64,000 bases of DNA from Cryptomeria japonica (GCF_030272615.1 NC_081407.1:151673048-151737047); one strand, 5' to 3'; shown: positions 47,020-58,646, counted from the stretch's first letter. The notes: generated by a model not told the origin, from the letters alone. Program-made: numbers and translations.

Positions 47020-47466
47020 TCAGTTTAGCACGTCAGGGTCAAAGCGTAGCGCATATGATAGGCTTCATAGCGCATAGGTTTTAATAAAATAGGTAGCATC
47101 CAAAAAGTTTAGGGTAGCGCTTAGGATTAGGTTAGCGCACCTAGATCATAGAGTAGTGTAGAGGGAAAAATGGGTAGCATGTAGGAGATACCTAGCGCAC
47201 AGGGTTTCTAGGGGGTCACATGGGTAGGCCTAGGTAGCACGTAGGTATACCCTAGCACAACGGGGAAGGGTTATAGCATAGAAGCTAAGTAGGATAGCGC
47301 ATAGGGTAGTTTTAGTGCTTGGGGTAGGTTAGGTGGTGCAAAAATAGGATAGGGTAGTGTGTAGATGCTGGCTAGTGTATAGGATGGATTGGGTAGTGCT
47401 TTGTGAGACAGGGTAGAGCATAGTAAGCAGTTTAGCACGTAGACAAGATTGTTTAGCACATGGGGA
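47020..47466 (+). repeat. Degenerate TAGCGCATAGG-type repeats
   Basis: Some 20 variants of GGTAGCGCATAGG, TAGCGCAC, TAGCACGTAG and TAGTGTGTAG occur at irregular spacing. The decay pattern (GCGC to GCAC or GTGT) looks like CpG loss. Confidence 0.75.
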
Positions 47467-47619
47467 AAATTTTTGGTAAAGGGTGATTTGTGGATGAAGA
47501 AAATTGGTAGGTTGATGCTAGTTTTGTCGAGATAGGTGAAAATTGTCAGTCTGCATGCCTGGTGTCGTTGTTTCGATAAGTTTGTCCAATAGGAGTTCCG
47601 ATATAACTTGATTTGATTT

Positions 47620-47727
47620 GCAATGTTTCAAGTTGATATTGATTTGAAGCTGATTTGATATGATGTGGTTTTTGATAAGGATGGTGGATATGAACTTGAT
47701 TTGATATGAATTGTTTCAAGTTGATAT
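47620..47727 (+). repeat. TTGATATGA tandem repeats, left of element G
   Basis: Repeated TTGATTTGATATGA and TTTCAAGTTGATATT units. The same array resumes after G at 56254. Confidence 0.7.
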
Positions 47728-49368
47728 TGTAGCGTCGTAAATTGTACGCACTTGCTAGGGTGGTACAATTTCACACCTAGTTTAGCACCCACCTTGGCGC
47801 ATTTTGCATCTTGCATTGCATTTCCCCTTTAGCACTTAATTAATTAAATTAATTAGGTCTAAGGTCCTATTTTATCATTTCCCACATCATAAAGTTGGGC
47901 CCTTTCATTAAAGTGTGCCCTTTTCATTTTATTCCTCCTATACATCATTTAATCAAAAACCCTAATTAGGCCCTATTTCGAACTTGGGGGCTTGGTTTCA
48001 GGGGTCAAAACATCTCGAAATCACCTGTAACTTTGGGATTCTCTCTAAAATCATCATATCCGACGGCCCTGAAAATTTGGTGAAAACTTGTTGGGACCGT
48101 GGCGCCCGGTGCACATGGTCCTGGACATTTTTCCCGAAATTTTGGGAGCACGATCCAATCATAAAATAAAGCTTAACCCCAAGAAATTGGTGGGATATTT
48201 AATCTCTAGGTCGGCCAAAAGATGAAATTAAGACCTAGGGTTTCATACATAAGAGCTCTCTTTCTTCATTTGAAAGGATCCGAATTTTGGCTTTCAAGGA
48301 CCTTCTATGCAGCGAAAGAGAAGATCTTTGAAGACTTCAACAACATTCAACATCCTTTTATCAAGCATTTATCAATTTCATTCATTCATTTAGGGCTTGG
48401 AAGACATTGAAGAACAATAGGAGATTATCGACTGAAGATTGGCTTGTACCCCTCCCTTGAGGGTTGGGTATGATTTCATGTTGTTTTCATGTCTTTGCAT
48501 AAGCTTCAATATATCCTTTATTCATGCTTTAGATCACTTTGCATCTTGATTTGGAGCATTTACATTATCATTTACAAGCAATTAGGGTTTACTTTCTAGG
48601 TTGCTCTAGTTTGCTTTCTTGCATTTAAGGACCTTGCACACACACTAGGTCTGCACACACAATACATTTTACAATACAAATTGGCTATTCGTGGAGGTGG
48701 AAATCACCGAAGCGGGGGTTTGACTAAGGCAAAACCCTATATAGCCGCCCAAACACCTTTTCAGATATAAGTGCAGGTTTCGGGACTCGGACGACGCCGC
48801 AGGTTACAGATCCGGAAGAAGCAGACGGAGACCAAACAACACACCAAGTTTCAGAGAAAAAGACCAGGACAGGGGCGTGGAGCACCCTGGTCCTGCCAGG
48901 ACAGGGGCGCTGGGTGCCCTGGTCCTCCTGACAGACAACATTTTCAGCATTTTGACAGCTTTTTCCAAAGTGCAAAAACAGTAGTTTCCGGAGCAGTTTC
49001 AGGGGCAGAATCAGGACAGTAGCGCCTGCGCCCCCGTCCCGAACATTTTCAGTCAGATTTTAACTCTGGGTATGCATTTTCATTCTTGTCTTATCCTTGT
49101 GTTTACAGCTTTCCATTGTTTAAGTTCAATTCTGCAATCTTGTTATTAGTTCATACTTGCACTTTGGGGTTAGGGATTGAACTTGCATCATTTCATCTTT
49201 CAATTGCAACAAAGGAATAGAAATCCTAATAGGTAGCCCGTGGCTCTCTCTTCCACAAGAAGAAGTAGCCAATTGTGTGATACCTCTAGGCTCTTTCGTA
49301 TTCCACAAATGTGTGGTTGGAAGTGAGATTAGGGCATGCTTGCTTAGTGTCACTTTTTCCCCCACACA
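47728..49368 (+). repeat. 5' LTR of element G (1641 bp)
   Basis: It begins TGTAGCGTCGTAAATTG and ends CCCCCACACA. It contains GC-rich self-complementary blocks at about 48092-48120 and 48864-48932, alike in kind to those in solo LTR H. Confidence 0.95.
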
Positions 49369-49371
49369 TTT

Positions 49372-49390
49372 TGGTGAACCCGACGTGAAC
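49372..49390 (+). promoter_or_regulatory. Primer-binding site of element G
   Basis: TGGTGAACCCGACGTGAAC starts 3 nt after the LTR. The leading TGG fits a tRNA CCA end; I cannot name the tRNA with confidence. Confidence 0.75.
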
Positions 49391-49712
49391 TCCAATCTTC
49401 TCTAATTCTGATTTATGTTTTCAAATTTGAGTGTTTATGCTATTTCAAATTCAAAATTGTATTTACAAGTCTCAATTTCTTGCAAGATTCAAAAATTTAG
49501 AGGAAATTTTTGCTAAAACCCTAATTTTTCAATTCAAAGTTGAACTTGTGGATAGCTTAATTTGGATCAATAATTTTAAATCTGATTTAGGAACTCATTT
49601 GAATCATAAATTTCATTTTCTAAATCTACATTCTAAGTGCTTGCATTGGTTAAAATTAAACATTTCCTTCTATTTTGCATGTGTTATCATTTGAAAGAGG
49701 AAAATTGTTGTC
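49391..49712 (+). other. Leader of element G
   Basis: AT-rich untranslated DNA between primer site and ORF. No feature is recognised. Confidence 0.5.
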
Positions 49713-52700
49713 ATGATGCATTCATTTCATAGATGTGATAATGGGTTAGCTTCCCTTGTTTCAATTTTTCCTTCTCCTAAAGAACCTCCCCCCATCTATA
49801 ACAACATTTTAGTGCCTAAAAGAGTTGCTACCAATCCCTTTGAGACTCTCCCATGCTCTAAGGATGAAGACTTTAAGAGTGATCTTGACAATTCTCCTAA
49901 AATGTGCCCTTCCTATTTATCTATCCTAGAGGAAGAGAATGATATCATAAACACCTTTCTTAATGTTACTTCACCTTCCCTACATGATGCCTCTCTAAGT
50001 GAAAAGGTATTGATGGAAATTGACTTATTTTCTCCTAAAGTTGGTCCTTCCAATGGGGGCATGTTAGTGCAACAAGAGGTTATGAACACTTCTTTCAAAG
50101 ATCTCCTTCCTAAGCATGAATCTTTGGAGAAATATGTTCATGTTCCTCCTAAAAAACACTCCCTTCATGAGGATCCTTTTGTGCAAGAAGATGACATTAT
50201 CCCTACATTTCCTAGTGATGGCATTTCCTTTTCCAACAAAATTCCCACTAGAGATGATGAATTAATGATAAATGCTTACCCTTCTCCTAAAGTTTGTCTT
50301 ACCCATAAGCATCCCTTAGAGAAAGAAGATGAAATAATAAGCAATTTCCTTAATTCTCTCTCCCCTAAAGATCATATTGAATATATTTTGAGGAAAGAGG
50401 ATGAGTTTAACACATCTATTGATGCTCTCCCTCCTAAGGATGAGGAATTAATAAACAATGTTATCTCCTCTCCCGAAATTGACAATACTTCAAACATTCC
50501 TTTCAACAACCTCACTATTTGGGATGAACCATTAGAAGAAGGTGTAGATTATTCTCTACCCCGTGAGAGAACCCTAGCCAAAGGGGATGAAATCAAGATT
50601 GAAAACTCCCTTGATAGTTTCTCACCTTCCTTGAATCTCAATTATTCTCCCTCTAAAAATAAAGCATCTCCCTCTCCTCAACTTGGTTCTACTCATAAGG
50701 ATACCCTAGTTCAAAGCAAGATGGTTAACATCTATTTCAAAGATCTCCCTCTCAAAAGGGAGACTTTAGAGAGTAATGTTGATCCTTCTCCTAGAGAGTT
50801 TATTCCCCATGTAGATCCTTTGATGATAGAGGATGATATGACCTTTCCTAGTATTACTCTCCCTACTAGAACATCAATGCCTATTCCTTGTCTCTCTCCT
50901 AAAATTGATTTAATCCATGATAAGATTTTAGTGCAAGAGAAGACTATCAATAATTCTTCCAACACTTTTGTTCATTCCTCTAAACCATCCTCAATCAATT
51001 TGATACATGTGAATGAGACACCTAACCAACCTCTCTTCACTGTCCAAGGTGCTTGTCCTTCTCAAAATTCTCAACCTTTAAATAAGCCTATCTTAGTGGT
51101 TCAAGGTGGTTATGCTAATGATTCTTTTTTCACTCCTAAGAAACCTATTATTACTGTGCAAGGAGGTTATTCTACTAAGAACCCTTATGAGTATGCTAAG
51201 CAACTGACTAGAGAGAGTTATCATGCGCTTGCTCATACCTATAACACAAGAAACAATAGGCAACCTAATCCTCCTCCAGTTATTCCAACTTCACTTCCTC
51301 CTTCCCAACCTATTCTTCCTCAAGCTCCTCGTATTTCACAAGTTCTTGGTAAGGAATATGATCTCATAGAACAACTTAAAGCTACCCCTGCTAAGATATC
51401 CCTATGGGACTTGATTCAAACTTCTTCCGCTCATCATGGAATGTTACAAGATGCCTTGAAAGATTTGAATGTTCCTCCACTGAATACATCTAGTAATATA
51501 GCATCTTTAGTTAACTCTGTGATGAATCCTAAAGCTCAAATTGTGTTCACCCAAGATGAGTTGCCTACTAGTGAAATTCAACAACAATTTGATCCCTTGA
51601 TGATTGTGGTTATCATAAATGACACTGCTATAAGACGAACATTGGTAGATAATGGCTCTGGCCTTAATGTGTGTAGCATCAATCTATTGCATAAGATGAA
51701 TGTGGATACATCCCTTATTGAGCCTGACTCTCGTCCCATTCAAGGCTTTGATAATGTGGCTAAGTCTTCATTAGGTATTATCACCTTACCCATCATAGTG
51801 GGACCTGTTACTTTGCCTACTCCTATCCATGTTATGTCGGGAAATCTAACATACAACTTGTTATTAGGGAGACCTTGGATTCACAGTATGCAAGCTGTCC
51901 CCTCTACATTGCATAGACAAGTTAAATTCATTTATAACAATAAGACATATACCTTGATAGGTGATACTAATTTTCAAGCTTGTTTGCAAACATCTAAGCC
52001 TTCCTGTTCTAGTAATGACTCTTTGAACAAGATACCTATGGATGAATCCTTACCCTCTGATAATCAAAATTCTTTGGATGAGTTTGAAGCTCCTGAAGAA
52101 GATCCTTCTCGACTTGAATATATGCATAAAAAGGCTTTTGATCCTGAGAAGGTTCTCGCAGATGACGATTGGGGATCTCTTGACTTTAATCCCACCTTTG
52201 TAGGTGAGTATAGGGTTCCTCCTAGAGAGCTTAAAGTTAAAAAGAAGGAAGAAACTAGAGATCAATCAGTCTTACTTGAACCTATGAGCAATAATTTTGT
52301 GGCCGCTTCTCAAACTTCTTCTCCTCACACCTCTAATTATGAAGAGTTTGATTCTTTTTCTTATGAAAAACCACCTTCTCTTTCTGAAATGGCTGATCAT
52401 TATGGTCGTGGTTTTCGCATTTTTGCTAAGCATGGGTATCATGGAAATGGTTGTGGTGCTCATGAACAAGGGATAAAAGTTCCTCTAGAGACTAATTTTC
52501 ACAATTATGCCTTTGGACTCGGCTATAATCCCTGCAAACGTACCAAAGCATCTAAAAGACCATCTCCCAATGTGAATGCTATATTTAGTAGTGATGATGA
52601 TCTCACTTCAACTAAATCATCTTCTAATTCTATCAACTCTCATTCCCCTCATAAGGAAATCTTGGCAATGAACAAATCTCTTTATGACTCCCCTCAAATT

Positions 52701-52919
52701 TCTAAATCCACTTATGAATCTTTATCTCCTATTCATCATAATGTCCTTTCCTCTAGGGATAAGGCTCTAATAAATTACACTCATCCCTCTTCTAAGATTT
52801 CATGTGACTTTTCTTCTTCAATTTTTATCATTTTATACATGTTCTTGATCTCACTTATAGTTGAGCATTTAACATGTCATATTCAAATACCTCATTTAGT
52901 CTATCATGTCTTTAAATAA
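49713..52919 (+). CDS. Intact 1068-codon ORF of element G with Tat-type aspartic protease
   Basis: It opens MMHSFHRCDNG at 49713 and runs to a TAA at 52917-52919 with no internal stop, the only long intact frame in the window. Residues 1-460 are low-complexity, built of degenerate units of the form SPK...EDE...S/F with many Pro and Ser. Three VQGGY/VQGAC units follow (about 440-500). A TSSAHHGMLQDALKDLNVP block and the protease come next: RRTLVDNGSGLNVC (catalytic D-N-G, as in many Tat copies), IQGFDNVAKSSLGII, YNLLLGRPWIHSM, about residues 580-740. Near 890-930 a G-patch-like stretch (RIFAKHGYHGNGCG, FGLGYNP) resembles Ogre proteins. The C-terminus has a hydrophobic stretch (SSSIFIILYMFLISLIVEHL). 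No capsid core, RT or integrase is present. It may serve as a structural protein mobilised by autonomous Tat relatives; this is inference. Confidence 0.85.
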   Translation: MMHSFHRCDNGLASLVSIFPSPKEPPPIYNNILVPKRVATNPFETLPCSKDEDFKSDLDNSPKMCPSYLSILEEENDIINTFLNVTSPSLHDASLSEKVLMEIDLFSPKVGPSNGGMLVQQEVMNTSFKDLLPKHESLEKYVHVPPKKHSLHEDPFVQEDDIIPTFPSDGISFSNKIPTRDDELMINAYPSPKVCLTHKHPLEKEDEIISNFLNSLSPKDHIEYILRKEDEFNTSIDALPPKDEELINNVISSPEIDNTSNIPFNNLTIWDEPLEEGVDYSLPRERTLAKGDEIKIENSLDSFSPSLNLNYSPSKNKASPSPQLGSTHKDTLVQSKMVNIYFKDLPLKRETLESNVDPSPREFIPHVDPLMIEDDMTFPSITLPTRTSMPIPCLSPKIDLIHDKILVQEKTINNSSNTFVHSSKPSSINLIHVNETPNQPLFTVQGACPSQNSQPLNKPILVVQGGYANDSFFTPKKPIITVQGGYSTKNPYEYAKQLTRESYHALAHTYNTRNNRQPNPPPVIPTSLPPSQPILPQAPRISQVLGKEYDLIEQLKATPAKISLWDLIQTSSAHHGMLQDALKDLNVPPLNTSSNIASLVNSVMNPKAQIVFTQDELPTSEIQQQFDPLMIVVIINDTAIRRTLVDNGSGLNVCSINLLHKMNVDTSLIEPDSRPIQGFDNVAKSSLGIITLPIIVGPVTLPTPIHVMSGNLTYNLLLGRPWIHSMQAVPSTLHRQVKFIYNNKTYTLIGDTNFQACLQTSKPSCSSNDSLNKIPMDESLPSDNQNSLDEFEAPEEDPSRLEYMHKKAFDPEKVLADDDWGSLDFNPTFVGEYRVPPRELKVKKKEETRDQSVLLEPMSNNFVAASQTSSPHTSNYEEFDSFSYEKPPSLSEMADHYGRGFRIFAKHGYHGNGCGAHEQGIKVPLETNFHNYAFGLGYNPCKRTKASKRPSPNVNAIFSSDDDLTSTKSSSNSINSHSPHKEILAMNKSLYDSPQISKSTYESLSPIHHNVLSSRDKALINYTHPSSKISCDFSSSIFIILYMFLISLIVEHLTCHIQIPHLVYHVFK

Positions 52920-54595
52920 CATTAATGGCTATTATGTTGCTCATCATTATGTGACATTGGTAGCTCATTTACTGGGGGCTCATTGTCATTCATGATGGTA
53001 CAATTTCAAGTGCAATCATATTTTTTTTGAAGCAACATAATAGCCTAATTTTCTTGTTCCTATGGGGACAAGAATGATTTCATACATCTCTTCTTTTGCT
53101 TATGTCCAAATCTCTCCCTAGAGGATTGTGTAAGTCCTTCTCATTGTCCTTATCCTTGGGAGGCAATGATCTTTCTTTATTTTTATCTAAGGATCCACTT
53201 TTTCCTATTTTGTGGATGGTGTGGACTTTATTACTTGATGTTATGCCTTGTACGCATTTGTTGTTGTTTGTTCAAGGGTTCTCTCTTACAAGAGGTGTAA
53301 GTCCTTGACTACAACCTCTTTTGCACTTGTTAAAATACATCCATAACGAATTCACTCTCCTAATTGGGTTAAAAAGAGTGTCATCCTTCATTAAGAATCA
53401 CTTTCACCTCGCAAAAGAAGGAAGTATTGCATTCTTATTCTCTTCTTTGTCTCATTCTAGGAGATGTTATATTTGTCTAAGACAATTCCTCTTGGGGATA
53501 GGTGTCTTTTGTACAAAGATCTCTTCTCCTCTAAGGATCTCCTTTACACATACTACGGGATATCCCTTCTCAACTATCTTATCCTTGCTTAAAGAGTGCA
53601 AAACTCTCTTGCTTGGATCTATGACATTGTTGTATTTTTGGGGTATCTTCTTTTGTGATGAAGGTAGGTATCCTTGTTCTACTTTTCTTATGACATAAAC
53701 ATTACACTTTTTGAGCAATGGATTATTCTCGGAACCAGAGCACAGACTCTTAGAGAGAGATGTCTCCATTTTTCTTTTATGCAAGGTGATTATTCTCGGA
53801 ACCAGAGCACAGACTCTTAGAGCGAGATGTCACGCTTTTGTACTATACATATATAGGTTGTAGAATACTTAGGCATAGACTCCTATGAGGTGCTTCTAAC
53901 CTCCCTTACACACACATGCACGAGGTTGAGTGGAACTAGCGGCATGAGGCTAGACTTTCTCACTCTCCTCCCTTACATGGATCACCTAGACAGACTCTAG
54001 GGGCTAGTTTTCCATGTCCTTTTCCCATGGATCACCTAGACAAGATCTAGGGGCGAGAAGTCCATGTTTTCTCTCTCTCTATTCTTCTCATGGATCACCA
54101 ATGTGTGTATTCATGCTTTTTTCCTTTCTTTTCTTCTCTTTGCATTTTGTTTCCATTTACATCCTTCATCTTGTGTTAGAGAACTCTCAAATCTTCACAC
54201 TCTTTGTTGTGTTGGAATTGAGATTTAGTCCTCTTTCTTACCAAATGATTCTCCATTAGTTTTTGATCTCATATCAAATCTTCTTGTGAGCATTTGTCAT
54301 CAATATTCTTTAACAATTCGAAGTGGTAAACATGATACCTTGTTTCAACTCACTAAAATTAGCAAGCCGAAATAGGGGGGGGCATATAGCTACCCTCGAA
54401 TTTTCATCACCTTCCTTAGTAAGCATTAGGTGATTTTGTGATCTAACGTGTGGTTTTGTAGGGTGCGGTTCCTAACTGTGTACTGCAGATACTGCTGGGG
54501 GCTTCGTTCAACGGACTTATGGATATATCCTTTTTCAAATAATGTTTACTTTTCTGTACTTTAGCTTGCATATGCACGTAGTGTTCATATGACCG
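52920..54595 (+). other. Non-coding 3' region of element G
   Basis: No ORF over 125 codons and no domain. It holds a 67-bp tandem duplication at 53721-53829 and three CATGGATCACCTAGAC-type units at about 53978, 54028 and 54089. Pol would be expected here in an autonomous relative. Confidence 0.7.
53721..53829 (+). repeat. 67-bp tandem duplication in element G
   Basis: GATTATTCTCGGAACCAGAG starts at 53721 and again at 53788. The second copy is incomplete and differs by about one base in the aligned part. Confidence 0.92.
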
Positions 54596-54612
54596 CTAAA
54601 GTGGGGGCTAAA
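54596..54612 (+). promoter_or_regulatory. Polypurine tract of element G
   Basis: CTAAAGTGGGGGCTAAA lies directly before the 3' LTR start TGTAGC. AAAGTGGGGGC is typical for Tat/Athila-group elements. Confidence 0.9.
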
Positions 54613-56253
54613 TGTAGCATCGTAAATTGTACGCACTTGCTAGGGTGGTACAATTTCACACCTAGTTTAGCACCCGCCTTGGCGCATTTTGCATCTTGCA
54701 TTGCATTTCCCCTTTAGCACTTAATTAATTAAATTAATTAGGTCTAAGGTCCTATTTTATCATTTCCCACATCATAAAGTTGGGCCCTTTCATTAAAGTG
54801 TGCCCTTTTAATTTTATTCCTCCTATACATCATTTAATCAAAAACCCTAATTAGGCCCTATTTCGAACTTGGGGGCTTGGTTTCAGGGGTCAAAACATCT
54901 CGAAATCACCTGTAACTTTGGGATTCTCTCTAAAATCATCATATCCGACGGCCCTAAAAATTTGGTGAAAAGTTGTCGGGACCGTGGCGCCCGGTGCACA
55001 TGGTCCCGGACATTTTTCCCAAAATTTTGGGAGCACGATCCAATCATAAAATAAAGCTTAACCCCAAGAAATTGGCGGGATATTCAATCTCTAGGTCGGC
55101 CAAAAGACGAAATTAAGACCTAGGGTTTCATACATAAGAGCTCTCTTTCTTCATTTGAAAGGATCCGAATTTTGGCTTTCAAGGACCTTCTATGCAGCGA
55201 AAGAGAAGATCTTTGAAGACTTCAACAACATTCAACATCCTTTTATCAAGCATTTATCAATTTCATTCATTCATTTAGGGCTTGGAAGACATTGAAGAAC
55301 AATAGGAGATTACCGACTGAAGATTGGCTTGTACCCCTCCCTTGAGGGTTGGGTATGATTTCATGTTGTTTTCATGTCTTTGCATAAGCTTCAATATATC
55401 CTTTATTCATGCTTTAGATCACTTTGCATCTTGATTTGGAGCATTTACATTATCATTTACAAGCAATTAGGGTTTACTTTCTAGGTTGCTCTAGTTTGCT
55501 TTCTTGCATTTAAGGACCTTGCACACACACTAGGTCTGCACACACAATACATTTTACAATACAAATTGGCTATTCGTGGAGGTGGAAATCACCGAAGCAG
55601 GGGTTTGACTAAGGCAAAACCCTATATAGCCGCCCAAACACCTTTTCAGATATAAGTGCAGGTTTCGGGACTCGGACGACGCCGCAGGTTACAAATCCGG
55701 AAGAAGCAGACGGAGACCAAACAACACACCAAGTTTCAGAGCAAAAGACCAGGACAGGGGCGTGGAGCGCCCTGGTCCTGCCAGGATAGGGGTGCTGGGC
55801 GCCCTGGTCCTCCTGACAGACAGCATTTTCAGCATTTTGACAGCTTTTTCCAAAGTGCAAAAACAGTAGTTTCCGGAGCAGTTTCAGGGGCAGAATGAGG
55901 ACAATGGCGCCCGCGCCCCCGTCCCGAACATTTTCAGTCAGATTTTAACTCCAGGTACACATTTTCATTCTTGTCTTATCCTTGTGTTTACAGCTTTCCA
56001 TTGTTTAAGTTCAATTCTGCAATCTTGTTATTAGTTCATACTTGCACTTTGGGGTTAGGGATTGAACTTGCATCATTTCATCTTTCAATTGCAACAAAGG
56101 AATAGAAATCCTAATAGGTAGCCCGTGGCTCTCTCTTCCACAAGAAGAAGTAGCCAATTGTGTGATACCTCTAGGCTCTTTCGTATTCCACAAATGTGTG
56201 GTTGGAAGTGAGATTAGGGCATGCTTGCTTAGTGTCACTTTTTCCCCCACACA
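54613..56253 (+). repeat. 3' LTR of element G (1641 bp)
   Basis: It has the same length and ends as the 5' copy, without indels that change length. GATAT follows at 56254. Confidence 0.95.
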
Positions 56254-56440
56254 GATATATATGTTGAACTTGAGTTGTTTTACAACCTGTAATGATTGTG
56301 GAACTTGAGTTGTTTTACAAGTTGATATGGATGCGAAACTTGAGTTTTTTTACAAGTTGATATGATTGTGAAACTTGATTTGTGTTACAAGTTGATATGA
56401 ATGTTAAACTTGAGTTGTCTTACAAGCTGATATGATTTGA
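56254..56440 (+). repeat. Tandem repeats right of element G (about 43-bp unit)
   Basis: Around five units of the form AACTTGAGTTGTTTTACAA plus GTTGATATGA(T/A)TGTG. It continues the array seen at 47620-47727. Confidence 0.82.
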
Positions 56441-56571
56441 TATGAAAATGGATTGATATGATGTGGAACTTGATTAGATTTTCAAAGTTTCAAATTTTGA
56501 TATGAATTGGATTTTGATATCTATGTTTTTGATGAGGAAACTGATATTGGACTTGTTTTGCTTTGTGACAG

Positions 56572-58565
56572 GAGCGCATTGGGTGGTTCAGTCGCAAGAG
56601 CGATTTCTGAGACCGTGGTCATTGATACCATGATTGACACAAGCTGATAGAGATATTATTGAGAGGTGTGGCTTGTCCTCGTTGTTAAAGATGCCTCGGT
56701 TTATTGTGAATCAGGGTTTATTGACAACATTAGCTGAGAGATGGCACAGTGATATGAACACCTTTGATTTGGGGATAGGAGAGATCATAGTCATGCATGA
56801 GGATTGCTACCAAATTTTGTGGATTCCTGTGGTAGGGGAATTACTACCCTATGAGCAGACTGAGGAGGGTGGTACAAAGGCACTTCGCTGGATTCTGCAG
56901 GATGACACAGTTTGCGGATACGAGATCCCCTAGCAGGAGTTCCTATATTTGGATTACACTCCCCTACCATCAGTGCTGGTAGGTTTTATAGGTGGTTTCC
57001 TATATCCTGACCGTAGGTCAAAGGGACTGGCAGTGGGATGGGGGTTAGTTTTGGAGGACATGGTGACGCAGGGTCGCTACTTTGCATGGGGGTCAGCTAT
57101 GCTGGCCCACTTATACAGGGATTTGCATCGAGTAGTATACCTAGGTTATAGCAGTTTATCAACTGGAGTGACATTGCTACAGGTATGGGCATGGGAGCGT
57201 ATTCCCACAACTAGGCCACTGGTAGACAAAGATAGGCCTGTTGGGTGTGCGTATGCATACGGATACCAAGGGATAGTTGTCCAGCATAAGCTAGGCAAGC
57301 TAGAGCACTGGAGGAGAGTTTTAGATGATATTGATATAGTCATTTGGCGACCATATAAAAGTTGTGTGGTATGGGCAGAGGATGGGATGGAGATGCCTTA
57401 TGTCTATATGTCCAGGTATCTGATAGGGTGGATGCCCTTTGTTATTGAGAGGTTTCTGCATAATCGGGTGCTGTGGCAATATGGTCGACAGTAGGGGATT
57501 CCACAGGGAGCATGCCTATATGCTCGACGGAGATAGGACATTCCAGATTGGGGACCTACGATTGATAGCATGGCAGCTGTGGAGGAATTCTTTCATTTAG
57601 CCGACCAGATTTGGGATTATGCCCCTGAGATAGTGGATGCAGGGATGACTGATGACTTTGCAATGCATACAGTGGCCAAGATATCAGATCTAGCAAAGAT
57701 GATTCCCTCTTTTGATGATGATGAGGATGATTAGCTTGAGAGGCTAGGGAGACGGGGAGAGGCAGGTGAGGAGGTAGATGAGGGAGGTGGTGATGGAGGA
57801 GGAGACGATGGCGGAGATGGTGGAGGAGGTGGCCGAGGTTGGCGAGGGGGAGATTGGATTAGGGGAGGAGAGGAGATAGGGGTCTAGATGGTGGTGATAG
57901 AGGGATACGGGTGGAGAGAGCAGTGTAGTGGGCTATGATGGATAGAGGGAGAGGAGGTTTGGCTATCATAGTTGGGGGTGAGGAGAGGGTTGGGGAGGTG
58001 ATAGTGTTAGTGGGAGGCTATGATGATGTCAGACGACTGACCCAGAGGAGGAGGTCGGATGTTCTACCTCCACCAGCACCGAGGGTAGGCAGAGGAATAG
58101 GGGGTACCCCTACAGATGCAGATTTCGCTGCATTTGGAGGATGCATAGATCAGATCACTACAATTGTTAGTGCAGTAGGTGTAGACACAGTTGCTAGTGC
58201 ATCAACATCAGATCATTCAACTGACCACAGAGTGTGATACTGAGATAGAGCGTTGAGGTTGAGCAGAGGAGCTCGCAGCGAACTTGCAGAGAGCGACAGC
58301 AGGTGGCCTGATGAGAGACACCTTGAGAGAGATGGCTCTGAGAGCCAAGGAGGTGAAGTACTATCGATGTCATTATGAGGATGTGGTGCCTAGGGAGCAT
58401 CAAGTACATAGTTTCATAGCATCGAGATCTAGTCGATCTCGAGAGACTGGGTCGAGCACAGAGAGAAGAGGCGTGACAGGGGCTCCTAGACATGATCCAC
58501 CTGGAGATCCAGGTGTTGGGACATCTATAGTGAGATTGTCCCCTTTAGGAGACAGTCATACCTGA
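56572..58565 (+). pseudogene. PMD gene, exon 2: plant mobile domain protein, antisense in element E
   Basis: After the acceptor at 56571 one frame gives AHWVVQSQERFLRPW, a stop (TGA 56631), then the PMD proper: ERCGLSSLLKMPRFIVNQG, LLTTLAERWHSDMNTFDL, GEIIVMHEDCYQILWIPVVG, AHLYRDLHRVVYLGY, LLQVWAWERIPTTRP and RFLHNRVLWQYGRQ. Stops follow at 56931 and 57492 (TAG), soon after 57520, and at 57732. Then come an acidic tail, a Gly/Asp-rich stretch (57770-57860), a frameshift near 57890, and a charged C-terminal helix (58284-58565). Host PMD proteins (MAIN/MAIL1) act in gene silencing and genome stability in plants, and PMD genes are known inside plant transposons. Here it lies downstream of integrase in the opposite direction to pol. 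Confidence 0.85.
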
Positions 58566-58644
58566 GAGATGTTGTCTCTATTGTATTTTGATCATTTTGT
58601 TGTATTGGCACAGACATGACATATTTTGTATATTGATCATTCTT

Positions 58645-58646
<2 letters not shown>

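Larger units (their letters stand above)
47728..56253 (+). mobile_element. Element G: Tat-derived non-autonomous LTR element, 8526 bp
   Basis: Two LTRs of 1641 bp each (47728-49368, 54613-56253) are bounded by TG...CA and flanked by GATAT at 47723-47727 and 56254-56258. A primer site follows the left LTR and a polypurine tract (AAAGTGGGGGC) precedes the right. The interior has one long ORF with a Tat-type protease and no gag core, RT, RNase H or integrase. By eye I count about 28 differences between LTRs, mostly transitions, so this is probably the youngest complete insertion here. Confidence 0.95.
46939..56571 (+). other. PMD gene intron, enlarged by element G
   Basis: The intron runs from GTAAGT at 46939 to TTTGTGACAG at 56570-56571. 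Without G (8526 bp plus duplication) it would be about 1.1 kb. It holds a degenerate TAGCGCATAGG-type repeat (about 47020-47466) and a TTGATATGA-type tandem repeat (47620-47727 and 56254-56440) into which G was inserted. Confidence 0.6.

Noticed and set aside
48724-49022. Similar frames in the G LTRs (also 55609-55898)
   Set aside because: They lie inside LTRs and change between the two copies; no coding signature.
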